From Prinsepia uniflora (lineage: Eukaryota; Streptophyta; Magnoliopsida; Rosales; Rosaceae): a DNA stretch of 64,000 bases. Shown here in pieces: positions 44,861 to 54,841 of this stretch (the first letter of the stretch is position 1; every line of letters begins with the position of its first letter). Where the stretch lies: contig CM064874.1 in NCBI GenBank assembly GCA_032719365.1, positions 33,466,716 through 33,530,715 on the forward strand, given 5' to 3'. The translations under genes were made by a program, and so were the position numbers. The notes under the pieces are model-generated. The model was not told where the DNA came from, made no database searches, and was given only the letters and a program-made list of their open reading frames with translations.

Positions 44861-46672
44861 ATGGGGATCTTTGAGGAAATGGGTTTCTGTGGTAATCTTG
44901 ATTTTCTTTCGGCTCCTCCTGGGGAAGGTGAAGCAGCTCCAGAGCATGACCCAGAGGCAACAGTAGAAGAGGATAATAGCGATGAAGAAATGGATGTCGA
45001 TGAACTTGAGAGGAGAATGTGGAGAGATCGAATGCTATTGAAGCGGCTTAAAGAACAAAGTAAAGGAAAGGAAGGAGTTGACAATGCAAGGCAGCGCCAG
45101 TCACAGGAGCAAGCTCGGAGGAAGAAGATGTCTCGGGCACAAGATGGAATCCTGAAATATATGCTGAAAATGATGGAAGTTTGCAAAGCTCAGGGTTTTG
45201 TTTATGGGATTATCCCTGAAAAAGGAAAACCAGTGAGTGGTGCATCTGACAATCTTCGAGAATGGTGGAAGGAAAAAGTAAGATTTGATCGTAATGGCCC
45301 TGCTGCAATTTCTAAGTATCAGGCAGATCATTCAATTCCTGGAAAGAATGAAGACTGCAGTGCTGAAGCATCCACTCCTCACACCTTGCAGGAGCTCCAA
45401 GACACAACTCTGGGTTCACTTTTGTCAGCTTTGATGCAGCACTGTGATCCCCCGCAACGACGTTTCCCATTGGAGAAGGGTGTTGCCCCACCTTGGTGGC
45501 CTACGGGTAATGAGGAATGGTGGCCTCAACTAAATTTGCCCAAGGATCAGGGTCCTCCCCCATACAAGAAGCCTCATGATTTGAAGAAGGCTTGGAAGGT
45601 GAGTGTTCTCACGGCTGTGATAAAGCACATGTCACCCGATATTGCCAAGATCCGCAAGCTTGTTCGTCAGTCTAAATGTTTGCAGGACAAAATGACTGCG
45701 AAGGAGAGTGCTACCTGGCTAGCTATTATAAACCAGGAGGAAGCTCTGGCCCGGAGGTTATATCCTGATCGATGTCCCCCTCCATCAGCTGTTGGGAGTG
45801 GGTCTTTTGCAATCAGTGGTACCAGTGATTATGATGTAGAAGGGGTCAATGATGAGCAAAATTTTGAAGTTGAAGATTGCAAGCCTCTTCTTAATCACTT
45901 CAATATTGGAACCGCTGGACAAAGGGATCGGCTGCTACCTCAGATTAAGGGAGAGGTGATTCAGACCAACTCGGACTTTGGTCAAAAGAGGAAGCAGTTG
46001 CCTGAAGAACCACAAATGATGCTAAATCAGAAGATTTACACCTGCGAGTACACCCCGTGTCCGTATCATGATTATCGGTTAGGCTTTCTTGATATAACTG
46101 CAAGAAACAATCACCAGTTGAATTGTCCATACCGGGCTAATTCTTCACAGGTGTTTGGATTGTCAAGCTTTCAGGTGAACAATGACAAGCCTGTCTTCTC
46201 TCTACCTCATGCTGAACCAAAGCCAGCTAACCAACAACCATCGAACCAGACGACTAGTTTCGGTGCTTCTAATCTGGGACTTGCCGAGGATGGGCAGAAA
46301 ATGATATCACAGCTCATGTCATTCTATGATAGTAACGTTCAGCAGAACAAGAACTCAAATCCTGGAAACCTAACTTTAGCAGAAGACCACCACAACCAAC
46401 ATCAAGCAAAATTTCAATTCCCTATGGATGACGACTTCTATGGTCAAGGGGTGGCTATGGGGCGCAACATGTCTGAACCGGTCTCCATGCCTATGATTCA
46501 TCCTTCTTTCCCAGCCACAGAAACGCAGTTTAATCCGTGCAAGTTATTTGATTCTCCATTCGGTAACCATCCCAGTGATACTGGCGTGGTTGGATTCGGC
46601 ACTCCCCTAAACTTGGCACCAGAAGACTATAATGTGGACTCAATGCTGAAGCAAGATACCTTTTGGATCTGA
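44861..46672 (+). CDS. EIN3: EIN3/EIL1-type ethylene-response transcription factor, 603 aa
   Basis: This is a nuclear DNA-binding regulator at the end of the ethylene signalling path. In known plants EIN2 stabilises it, EBF1/2 F-box proteins target it for degradation, and it activates genes such as ERF1. The uninterrupted frame starts MGIFEEMGF, typical of the EIN3/EIL1 clade. An acidic stretch (residues 29-50) is followed by the conserved DNA-binding region of about residues 50-305. That region has basic clusters RRMWRDRMLLKRLK (51-64), RRKKMSRAQ (86-94) and YKKPHDLKKAWK (235-246), plus WWKEKVRFDRNGP (135-147). A conserved Cys/His segment (394-422, CEYTPCPYHDYRLGF) is present, and the C-terminal third is Gln/Asn-rich. 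Length is close to Arabidopsis EIN3 (628 aa). It has no stop or frameshift and looks functional. Whether it is the EIN3 or the EIL1 orthologue cannot be told. Confidence 0.97.
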   Translation: MGIFEEMGFCGNLDFLSAPPGEGEAAPEHDPEATVEEDNSDEEMDVDELERRMWRDRMLLKRLKEQSKGKEGVDNARQRQSQEQARRKKMSRAQDGILKYMLKMMEVCKAQGFVYGIIPEKGKPVSGASDNLREWWKEKVRFDRNGPAAISKYQADHSIPGKNEDCSAEASTPHTLQELQDTTLGSLLSALMQHCDPPQRRFPLEKGVAPPWWPTGNEEWWPQLNLPKDQGPPPYKKPHDLKKAWKVSVLTAVIKHMSPDIAKIRKLVRQSKCLQDKMTAKESATWLAIINQEEALARRLYPDRCPPPSAVGSGSFAISGTSDYDVEGVNDEQNFEVEDCKPLLNHFNIGTAGQRDRLLPQIKGEVIQTNSDFGQKRKQLPEEPQMMLNQKIYTCEYTPCPYHDYRLGFLDITARNNHQLNCPYRANSSQVFGLSSFQVNNDKPVFSLPHAEPKPANQQPSNQTTSFGASNLGLAEDGQKMISQLMSFYDSNVQQNKNSNPGNLTLAEDHHNQHQAKFQFPMDDDFYGQGVAMGRNMSEPVSMPMIHPSFPATETQFNPCKLFDSPFGNHPSDTGVVGFGTPLNLAPEDYNVDSMLKQDTFWI

Positions 46673-46908
46673 TGAAGTTGGGTTATCTTATGTTTGTGAG
46701 ACTTACTGCTCCAATATACGAATAAGGCTGTATATTAAGTTGGCGGAGGATTAGATGTAAAACGTGTTTTTAAGTTTAGTTTCGTATTAAATCTGTTGCA
46801 CTTGTGAGATGTTTATAACCCTCGACAATTTGTGGGGTTGTGGTACTGCAACTTTATCATATGGATATAGGTTATGTTGTAGTTGTGATTGCAGTATTCA
46901 GTAGGGCC

Positions 46909-46914
46909 AATAAA
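46909..46914 (+). terminator. Candidate polyadenylation signal AATAAA
   Basis: It lies 237 bp after the EIN3/EIL stop codon, in T-rich context, a plausible near-upstream element. The actual cleavage site is unknown. Confidence 0.4.
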
Positions 46915-47010
46915 GGACTGGAAAGATCCCAAAACTAATACTTCCTTTGAAATGTTGGCATGTAGTTATGAATGTATAGATATCTATACCTGTGGTGGTT
47001 TCATGTGTTT

Positions 47011-47012
<2 letters not shown>

Positions 47013-47050
<38 letters not shown>
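47013..47050 (+). repeat. (TA)n microsatellite, 38 bp
   Basis: A perfect alternating AT run in the flank of the EIN3/EIL gene. Confidence 0.95.
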
Positions 47051-47052
<2 letters not shown>

Positions 47053-47324
47053 GTCTGGCTTATTTCTGTCTATTGGATTTATCAGCAGCTTCATTTTTTT
47101 GTGTTTTTTAGAAGCTGTTGAAGCCAAGTCATTCTTCACCGTATGATAGTTGTCATTGTTGACTCTGGTCTCCTTATCTTCGTGTATTCCTTTTTAAGTA
47201 TTTCTCCGGGCCAATGACAAATTGACAGTGAGCATGGAAATAGAGACTTCGAGTGAATTATTGGAATCTTGGCATATACTTTAATCACATTTGAAGATTC
47301 CTGCGGGTTTTTGTTTATCCGAGT

Positions 47325-48069
47325 TAGGCTTCATCATTTGGTCCAAAAGCCCATGGGCTTATGGGGGCCTGATAAGCCCGATAGACAAAAGCCCGGCCCG
47401 ACCCGCTATGGGTCGTGGGCCAGCCCGGCCCGAGAGTTAGCGGGCTGGGCTTGGGCTTATGGTGTTCAAACCTGATAGGCCCGAGCTCGATAAAGCCCGA
47501 TAAGCCCAGCCCGACCCACTCGTAATAAATTCGGCCCATAAGCCCGAAAATATAAAATATTTATTATTTAAAAATTAGTACTCAACCCATTCTTAATACT
47601 AATATTTCAACCCAAACCCAAATCTCAGCCCCAAGTCCACCTAATTTATTTTAAAAAACCCAATACTCAATACTCAATACCCAATACCCAATACAAACCC
47701 TAACCACTCATCCACCTACTTAATAAGCCCAACGTTTTTGGACTCTGAGTATTTTATTTTAACGAGACCACATTTTTGCACCTTTGTGTATTTTTTTCAT
47801 TATTAATATTTTTTTGTAATTTTAAAATTTGAGACATAATTTATTGCAAAAGCCCACGTAAGCTCGATCCAAGTGGGCTTAATAGGCCCGACCCGAAAAG
47901 CTCGATATAAACCCGGCCCGATAAAAGCCCGTGGGCTATTTTTTATGTCATTAAGCCCGCCCGACCCGACCCGCAAATTTAAAAATTATTTAATAAGCCC
48001 GACCCGGCCCGACCCAAGCCCAAAAAATTTGGGCCGGGCTTGCCCGGCCCGGCTCAATGCCGAAGCCTA
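47325..48069. mobile_element. Non-autonomous hAT element, 745 bp
   Basis: It is bounded by TAGGCTTC and GAAGCCTA inverted ends and a perfect 8-bp duplication ATCCGAGT (47317-47324 and 48070-48077), the target-site length of hAT transposons. Both subterminal regions are packed with GGGCCGGGC/GCCCGGCCC-type repeats in opposite orientation, while the middle is AT-rich. It has no transposase frame, so it would need an autonomous hAT for movement. Confidence 0.88.
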
Positions 48070-48077
48070 ATCCGAGT

Positions 48078-48294
48078 ATTACTGAAGAATGGAGATATTA
48101 CTCAATTACCAAATGCGAATTATACCATGCCCAATATTGTATTTGTATTGAAAATTTTGAGTCGAATTTATTTCTACCACCAAATTAATTTTGGCCAAAA
48201 CGCCCAAATACTATTTATGATTTCTTATTTATGACTTCTATACAAGGATACCCAATATTTTTACCAAAAGATTAAGGAATTTGCCATTTAGTCC

Positions 48295-48334
<40 letters not shown>

Positions 48335-48915
48335 CTTTTAGTGACACAACCAACCCAAGTTTTCACCCTCATTTTTCTTCATCCAACATCACCATCATCT
48401 TCAATTTTCATCTCCTCTCATTTGTTCGTCCTATCTTATGCGATTACACTTTCAACTCAAATCCACTCAAATCCACAAATACTATGCAAATCTCTCTGAC
48501 CATATGGACAACAACACCAGAAAAATAGGCCATCACAATATTACCTTGGTCGTCATCGGCCACAATCAACACCATCACCACCACCGATGTTGCCGCCATT
48601 GCTAACATCAGGTCTACCACACTCTTCACAATCAACTCATCTAGTATTAACATCAAAATCGCCTTCATCGCTATAGTTGCGACCCTCACTATGATCCCAT
48701 TGTTGACACCCCCACACCACCACCATTTCCCCACATCGACCTTCACCACCATCATGACCAATAATTGCTGCCACCTCCAACTCAACTATCACCCTACCAC
48801 GACCTCCACATCCACTAGCACACCATACCCACCTCCACCTTTACTCCCACAACCATCCCACCACTATCACTACCACCACTGTATTACGCCTAATACGTAC
48901 TACCCATCCACCTAT
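48078..48915. other. Intergenic DNA with (TA)n and CCA-rich low complexity
   Basis: A (TA)n run lies at 48298-48330, then a pyrimidine-rich stretch, then CCA/CAC-rich low-complexity DNA (about 48560-48880). The longest frames (for example minus 48444-48785) are biased by this composition and carry no domain that I recognise. Confidence 0.6.
48298..48330 (+). repeat. (TA)n microsatellite, 33 bp
   Basis: A perfect alternating AT run, about 230 bp past the hAT element. Confidence 0.95.
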
Positions 48916-49530
48916 TGTAAATGGCACTGGTTGCTGGATTGAACCTTGGACAGAGTAGACAGGTATGATCTTCTAACCCCAAAACTCTTAGCTGGACTAG
49001 TTTGTGTATCGGGATTAGGCAGTGGCTATGTGTTTAACTTCTCTTTCTTACACTTAATCACAGACACACAAGAACGGATTGAATTCCTAATCAAAACCAT
49101 ATGAGAAATGCATAATTGAATTATGCTCACCAAGTGTGACAAAATGTCAAGAACTGTATTTTTGAACAAAACTAGAAATCTTTCTATGATTTTTCTTTCT
49201 TAGATTAAGAAAATGTGTACAATCATTCATATACCCTCACTCTCTCAATCTACATGGTGAAGCATGCGACTTCATCCGAACCACTCCCTAGCTGCCACAT
49301 ACTTCGACAATTATAGGAAGTTTCTTGAGTGATAAGTAACAACTCACACTCCCCTAACTTTTCCAATTTTGTTATAACAAACTTTCCAGCTCACACTCGA
49401 GCTTACTTATAATCTTTTCACATGCACACAACACATCCTACCTCACATACTTACACGACTAGCCGTAGGATTCAAATAACTAGTTGTAGAACTTCAAATA
49501 TCAAACTTGTTGTTTGCTTAATCATCAACA
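48916..49530 (-). repeat. 3' LTR of the copia element (615 bp)
   Basis: On the plus strand it starts TGTAAATGGCAC and ends ATCATCAACA, giving proper TG..CA ends on the minus strand. It pairs with 55885-56439. The purine tract complement CTCCCTCTTAAG follows at 49531. CCTAT (48911-48915) would be the target duplication; its partner is outside the window. Confidence 0.87.
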
Positions 49531-52500
49531 CTCCCTCTTAAGCTAGCAGCAAGTTTGACACCAAGTAAGTCTCTTAGGTAGCTCAGCCTCTCCATAGGTA
49601 GTGCCTTCGTGAAAATATCAACAAGTTGGTCTTCTAATTTGCAGAAGATCAAACTGATCTGCTTGCCATGTAAAGCATGACAAATTAAATGAAACTTCTT
49701 GTTGATGTGCTTAGTTTTCAAATGAAAAACTGGATTCTTGGCCATTGCTATGGCTGAGATATTGTCACAGAACATTGGAGTAGGTTCTCCTTGTTCTTCT
49801 CCAAAGTCCTTGAGCACAAATATGAGCCAGCTTGCTTGTGAAGTTGCCTATGCTGCACTCACATATTCTGCTTCTGCTGTGGGCAAAGTCATTGTACTTT
49901 GTTTCACTGACGCCCAAGAAAACACCCCACATCCAAGTGTAAATGCATAACCTGATGTACTTTTCATGCCATCCTCAGATCCACCCCAATCATTGTCACA
50001 AAATCCAATCAAGGTTGAAGCTTTTTCCTTCTCATATTCAATCCCATACGATTGAGTATCTTGAATGTATCTCAGAACTCTTTTGGCAGTTTCAAGGTGT
50101 ATGCTTGTAGGTCCATGCATAAATCTGGAAAGTAAAATTGCAGCATACATGATGTCTGGTCTTGTTGCTGTCAAATAAATTAGACTTCCCATAATTTTGT
50201 TGTATAGCTACTCATCTGCAACTTCACTTCCATCCTCTTTTATGAGTTTCTCTGTTAGTACTAGTGGAATACTCACTGGTTTACAATCCTTGAGGCCAAA
50301 CTTCTCAAGAAGAGTAACAATATACTTCCTTTGGTGAATAACAATTCTTCCATTTGTTTGTATTACTCCCATCCATAGGAAGTGATCTAGCAGTCCCAAA
50401 TCTGCCATCTCATACTTGCTCATCATCACATGTTTGAACTCTTGAATCAAAACATGTGAACTTCTAGTGTAGATTATGTCATCCACATAAATCGACACAA
50501 TTAGAACTCCACCATCTTGATCTAACGTGATATAGAGGGTTTCCTTACTTGTACTTTTCTTGAAATCACAACTTAGAAAATAAGAATCAACTTCTCCATA
50601 CCATGCCTTAGGGGCCTACTTAAGTCCATATGAAGCTTTCTTTAACTTGTAGACTTTCCTCTTTTCAATTTGGACTCCAAAACCTTCTGGTTGATCAATG
50701 TACACTTCCTCTTCTAACACTCCATTCAAGAATGTTGACTTAACATCAAATAGGTAGATTTTCCATCTTCTTTGAGCTGCAAGGGAAATGAGTGACCTGA
50801 TTGTGTCCAACCTCGCCACTCGTGCAAAGGTTTCCTTGAAATCCACATGACTTCTGTGCATACCCCTTGGCCACTAACCTGGCCTTGTGTTTCTCTATGG
50901 AACCATCCAGATTCAGTTTGGTTTTTTTAGATCCATTTAACTCCAATGGCATGTTTGTTCATTGTTCTATCTACCAAACACCATGTCTCATTCTTTTGGA
51001 TTATGTCAATTTTAGCTTCCATAGCTTTTTCTCCAAGCTAGGTCCTTAGTTGCTTCTTCATAAGACTCAGGTTCAATTGTGCACATGTGAAATCGTGCAT
51101 AAATGTCCTGAATACTTCTGAGGTTTATAGGAGTACCTAAGGAGGGGTCTTCTTCTTCTTCCATAATTTGAGTCTCATCATGAGGCTCAGGATCTTCTAC
51201 AGGTTCTTGTAGAATCTGAGCTGAATTCTCAGCTTGATCAGTTGTCTTATCACAACCATAATTGATTATGAAAAATCTTCCAAAATCTTCCTTGGTAGTC
51301 TTCTAGTCATGCTTACTCTTCTCGTCAAAGACCACACTTCTAGGATCCACAATCGTATTGGTTTGTAGATTGAACAACTAGTATCCTTTCTCACAGCTTC
51401 CATATCCCATGAAAACACAATTCACATCTTTCTCATCCAACGTCTGCCTCAGCTGATAAGGAATGTAGGAATAGCATACATAACCAAACATTCTTAGATG
51501 TTTAACCCTTGGTCGTCTCCCATTAAACTGTTCAAATGGAGTCTTCCCATTTAGGGATCTTGTAGGACTTCTATTCAGCAAATATTTTGCAGTACTCACT
51601 GCTTTTCCCAATAACCTATGGGGAACATTCTTCCCATACATCATGACCCTAGCCATTTCCACCACAGTTTTGTTTTTCCTCTTAGAAACTCCATTTTTCT
51701 GAGGTGAGTAAGCAATAGTCAGATGTCTCACAATTCATGTCTTATCACAGAAGGTCTCAAAGTATTTTGAGAGATACTCCCTACCCCTATCACTCCTCAA
51801 ACCTTTAATCTTGAAACCACTTTGTAATTCAACCATAGCCTTAAACTTCCTAAAAACATTAAGAACTTCTAACTTGTGTAATAAAAAATACAACCAACAC
51901 ATTATGATGTAATCATCAATGAAAGTCAGGAAGTACTTGTTACCTCCAATGGTTTCCACTTGCATAGGTCCACAAACGTCTGAGTGGATGAGTTCCAAGG
52001 GTTGACTTGCCCTTAGAGTAGGCTTTATCAAATTGTTCCACATGCTGCTTCCCAGCAACACAAATTGCACACACATGAGCTCCATCTTGGTACTTAAGTA
52101 TCCCAATCATCATGTCCTTCTATTATAACTTCCTAACGCTTGAATAATTCAGATGACCATATCTTCCATTCCAAAGTTCAGAATCTTTTGAAATAACATC
52201 CCTCACTGCTACTAGTTTCACACAGTCAAATGTCATGGGAAAACATCTATTTCTGGTAATAGGAATCTTGCTATCCTGTGAACCAACTCTTTATCCTTAA
52301 AAATGTCAACATACTGATCACAAAAAACAAGGGAATATCCATGTTCAATCATCTGCCCAACACTAAGTATATTTTCTTCCAAACCAGGCAGCAACATTAC
52401 ATCCTTGATGTGCCTCTTTCCTTGTTTGGTCTGAATAACCAGTGTTCCATTCCCACTGCTTGAACCATCACACCATTTCCCATTTTCACTTTGGCCTTGA

Positions 52501-52702
52501 TACTTCTATCAACATTCACCAAAAGTGATTCTTGAGCTGTCATCTGATTGCTACACGCACTATCCACATACCACACATTGTCAGTCTTTATTGGAGCTGA
52601 ATTACAATGATAAAAGAGATTTGCAGGTATTGGAGCTTCAATCACTTCTTTAGCCATGTTAACAACCTTAGCACTCATACAATCCTTGGCTACATGTCTA
52701 AG
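49531..52702 (-). pseudogene. Copia pol (protease, integrase, RT, RNase H), decayed
   Basis: Minus-strand segments in order are the second half of a zinc knuckle (near 52670-52700), protease-like WYVDSACSNQMT (near 52550), and integrase core (51735-52106: HSDVCGPM, RSDRGREY). The integrase third motif is in 51378-51731, then RT (50616-50861 and 50208-50498, catalytic YVDDII) and RNase H (49848-50192, then 49531-49817 ending DIFTKALP...LRDLLGV). The segments lie in different frames separated by stops. The integrase motif reads SPQKNGVSKRKN where copia normally has SERKN, so the catalytic glutamate is lysine. Confidence 0.88.
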
Positions 52703-52707
52703 TTTGT

Positions 52708-52992
52708 TGTAAGGCTCGTGTCTTGGGAAAAACGGTGAACAATCCCACATCGCTCGGGGAGGGAAAAATGAAGTGCCTTATATGTGTGGGCACACATCTA
52801 TCCAACAAGAGGCTTTTTGAGAGCTCACTGGATTTGGATTCCTAAGGAACTCCAAAGTTAAGCGAGTAGGGGTTGGTGCAATCTCAGGATGGGTGACCCA
52901 CTGGGAAATTGTACGTGAGCTCCCGATAACGAAACCACAAGGGCTGGGCCCAAAGCGGACAATATCTTGTTGGAGAAGTTCAGGTCGTGAAA
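52708..52992 (+). repeat. Cassandra LTR 1
   Basis: A full LTR. The box A-like AAGTTAAGCGAGT is at 52855-52867 and the box C-like GGATGGGTGACCCACTGGG at 52888-52906. Its last bases are slightly altered (GTGAAA for GTGACA). Confidence 0.88.
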
Positions 52993-52995
52993 GAA

Positions 52996-53007
52996 TGGTA
53001 TCAGAGC
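52996..53007 (+). other. Cassandra primer binding site
   Basis: TGGTATCAGAGC matches initiator tRNA-Met. Similar sites recur at 53566-53577 (TGGTATCAAAAC, decayed), 54126-54137 (TGGTATCAGAGT) and 54443-54454 (TGGTATCAGAGC). Confidence 0.9.
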
Positions 53008-53083
53008 TGGACCCCGACTGGAATTGTGCTAGTGAGGACGCTGGGTCCCAAGAGGGGGGGGGGGGGGGGGGGTGGGGGTGGAT

Positions 53084-54122
53084 TGTAATACTCATGTCTT
53101 GGGAAGAACAGTGAACAATCCCACATTGCTCAGGGAGGGAAAGGTGAAGTACCTTATATGTGTGGGTACGTATCTATCTAGCACGAGGCCTTTTGGGAGC
53201 TCACTGGCTTTGAGTTTGGTTGGAACTCCAAAGTTAAGCGAGTTAATGTAAGACTCGTGTCCTGAAGGGAACGGTGAACAATCCCACATTCCTGTGAGGG
53301 GGGAATGGTGGTGTACCTTAAAGGTGTAGGCACACACCTATCTAGCACGAGACCTTTTGGGAGCTCAATAGCTTTGGGTTCGGTTGGAACTCCAAAGTTA
53401 AGTGAGTTGAGGCTGGTGCAATTCCATGATGGGTGACCCCCTGGGAAGTTGCACTGTGAGCTCCCGAAAAAAAAACCGTGAAGGCAAGGGCAAAGAGGCC
53501 CAAAGCGGACAATATCATGCTAGTTGAGTTGGGTCCTGACCAAGGAGGGTCGGGTCTTGACAGAATGGTATCAAAACCAGACCCCAATTGGGAAGTGTGC
53601 TAGCGAGGATGCTGGGCCCTAAAGGGGGGAGGGGGGGGGGGGGTGTGAATTGTAAGACCCGTGTCTTGAAGGAAACGGTTAACAATCCCACATTCCTGCG
53701 AGGGGGGAATGGTCTGGGAGGGGAATGGTGGTGTGCCTTAAAGGTGTAGGCACACACCTATCTAGCACGAGGCCTTTTGGGAGTTCAGTGGTTTTGGGTT
53801 TGGTTGGAACTCCAAAGTTAAGCGAGTTGAGGCCGGTGCAATTCCATGATGGGTGACCCCCTGGGAAGTTGCACCATGAGCTCTCAAAAAAAAAAACCGT
53901 AAGGGCAAGGGCAATGAGGCCCAAAGCAGACAATATCGTGCTAGATAAGTCGGGTCCTGATCGAGGAGGGTCGGGTCTTTACAGTTAAGGCTGGTGCAAT
54001 CCAAGGATGGGTGACTTATTGGAAGACCCAATGGGAAGTTACATGTCAGTTCCCAGAAAAAAAAAACCTTGAGGGCTGGCCCAAAGCAGATAATATCGTG
54101 CTAGATGGGTTGGGTCATGACA
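53084..54122 (+). repeat. Cassandra LTR 2, split by a nested Cassandra
   Basis: It consists of 53084-53246 and 53984-54122, separated by a complete second element. The break is within the box A-like sequence, and GTTAA is duplicated at 53242-53246 and 53984-53988. It is preceded by a G-run purine tract (53054-53072) and followed by a primer site. Confidence 0.88.
53247..53983 (+). mobile_element. Nested Cassandra element, 737 bp
   Basis: It has two LTRs (53247-53562, 53651-53983) with a decayed primer site (53566-53577) and a G-rich purine tract (about 53626-53650). The LTRs are longer (316 and 333 bp) than the outer ones, with an extra GAGGAGGGTCGGGTC-type end, so this is a different subfamily. 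Perfect GTTAA target duplications flank it. Confidence 0.9.
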
Positions 54123-54192
54123 TAATGGTATCAGAGTTGGACCCCGACCGGAAGTGTGCCAACGAGGACGCTGGGCCTTAATGGGGGTGGAT

Positions 54193-54439
54193 TGTAAAAC
54201 TCGAGGAGGGAAATGTGAAGTGCCTTATATGTATAGGCATGTATGTATCTAGCATGAGGCCTTTTGGGAGCTCACTAGTTTTGAGTTTGGTTGGAACTCC
54301 AAAGTTAAGCGAGTTGAGGTTGGTGCAATCTCAGGATGGGTGACCCATTGCGAAGTTGCACGTGAGCTCTCGAGAACAAAAATGTGAGGGCTAGGCCCAA
54401 AGAGGACAATATCTTGTTGGAGAAGTTCGGGTCGTGACA
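54193..54439 (+). repeat. Cassandra LTR 6, with internal deletion
   Basis: It starts TGTAAAACTCG and jumps directly to GAGGAGGGAAA, lacking about 35 bp found in the other LTRs. The 5S-like part is intact and it ends GTCGTGACA, followed by a primer site at 54443-54454. Confidence 0.87.
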
Positions 54440-54509
54440 GAATGGTATCAGAGCTAGACCCCGACCAGAAATGTGCCAACGAGGACGCTGGGCCCCAAGG
54501 GGGATGGAT

Positions 54510-54541
54510 TGTAATAATTGTGTCTTGGGAAGAACAGTGAA
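54510..54541 (+). repeat. Cassandra LTR 7, 32-bp stub
   Basis: The first 32 bp of an LTR are followed by a repeated GGGTGGAT purine-tract end and then a full LTR. This looks like a slippage or template-switch duplication. Confidence 0.8.
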
Positions 54542-54552
54542 CATGGGTGGAT

Positions 54553-54836
54553 TGTAATACTTGTGTCTTGGGAAGAACAGTGAATAATCCCACATCGCTC
54601 AAGGAGGGAAAAGTGAAGTGCCTTATATATGTGGGCACGTATCTATCTAGCAGGAGGCCTTTTGGGAGTTCACTAGCTTTGAGTTTGGTTGGAACTCCAA
54701 AGTTAAGTGAGTTGAGGCCGGTGCAATCCTAAGATGGGTGACCTACTGGGAAGTTGCATGTGAGTTCCAAAAAACAAAACCATGACGGCTGGGCCTAAAT
54801 CGGACAATATTGTGCTAGATGGGTTGGGTCGTGACA
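54553..54836 (+). repeat. Cassandra LTR 8, terminal full LTR
   Basis: A 284-bp LTR from TGTAATACTTG to GTCGTGACA, with both 5S-like promoter boxes. It is followed by the right TTTGT target duplication. Confidence 0.9.
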
Positions 54837-54841
54837 TTTGT

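Larger units (their letters stand above)
46673..47316 (+). other. EIN3/EIL 3' untranslated region and downstream flank
   Basis: An AT-rich tail follows the stop. AATAAA at 46909-46914 is the best polyadenylation signal and AATAAG at about 46722 is an alternative. A (TA)n microsatellite follows at 47013-47050. I see no further gene. Confidence 0.55.
52708..54836 (+). mobile_element. Multimeric Cassandra-type TRIM array with 5S-rRNA-like segments
   Basis: It is flanked by a perfect TTTGT duplication (52703-52707 and 54837-54841) and has TG..CA ends. It is built of short LTRs separated by interiors of about 70-90 bp that hold little more than a TGGTATCAGAGC primer site and a G-rich purine tract. 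Each full LTR carries a 5S-rRNA-like stretch with AAGTTAAGCGAG (box A-like) and GGATGGGTGACC..CTGGGAA (box C-like), the hallmark of Cassandra TRIMs. The outer chain is LTR-int-LTR-int-LTR-int-LTR. A second Cassandra (53247-53983) sits inside its second LTR with its own GTTAA duplication. It has no coding capacity. Confidence 0.93.

Noticed and set aside
48444..48942. Val/Met-rich minus frame and His/Pro/Thr-rich plus frame
   Set aside because: Both are products of CCA/CAC low-complexity DNA.
52847..52910. A 5S rRNA gene
   Set aside because: Only part of 5S resemblance is present (box A- and box C-like), repeated inside TRIM LTRs with target duplications. It is Cassandra sequence, not a ribosomal gene.
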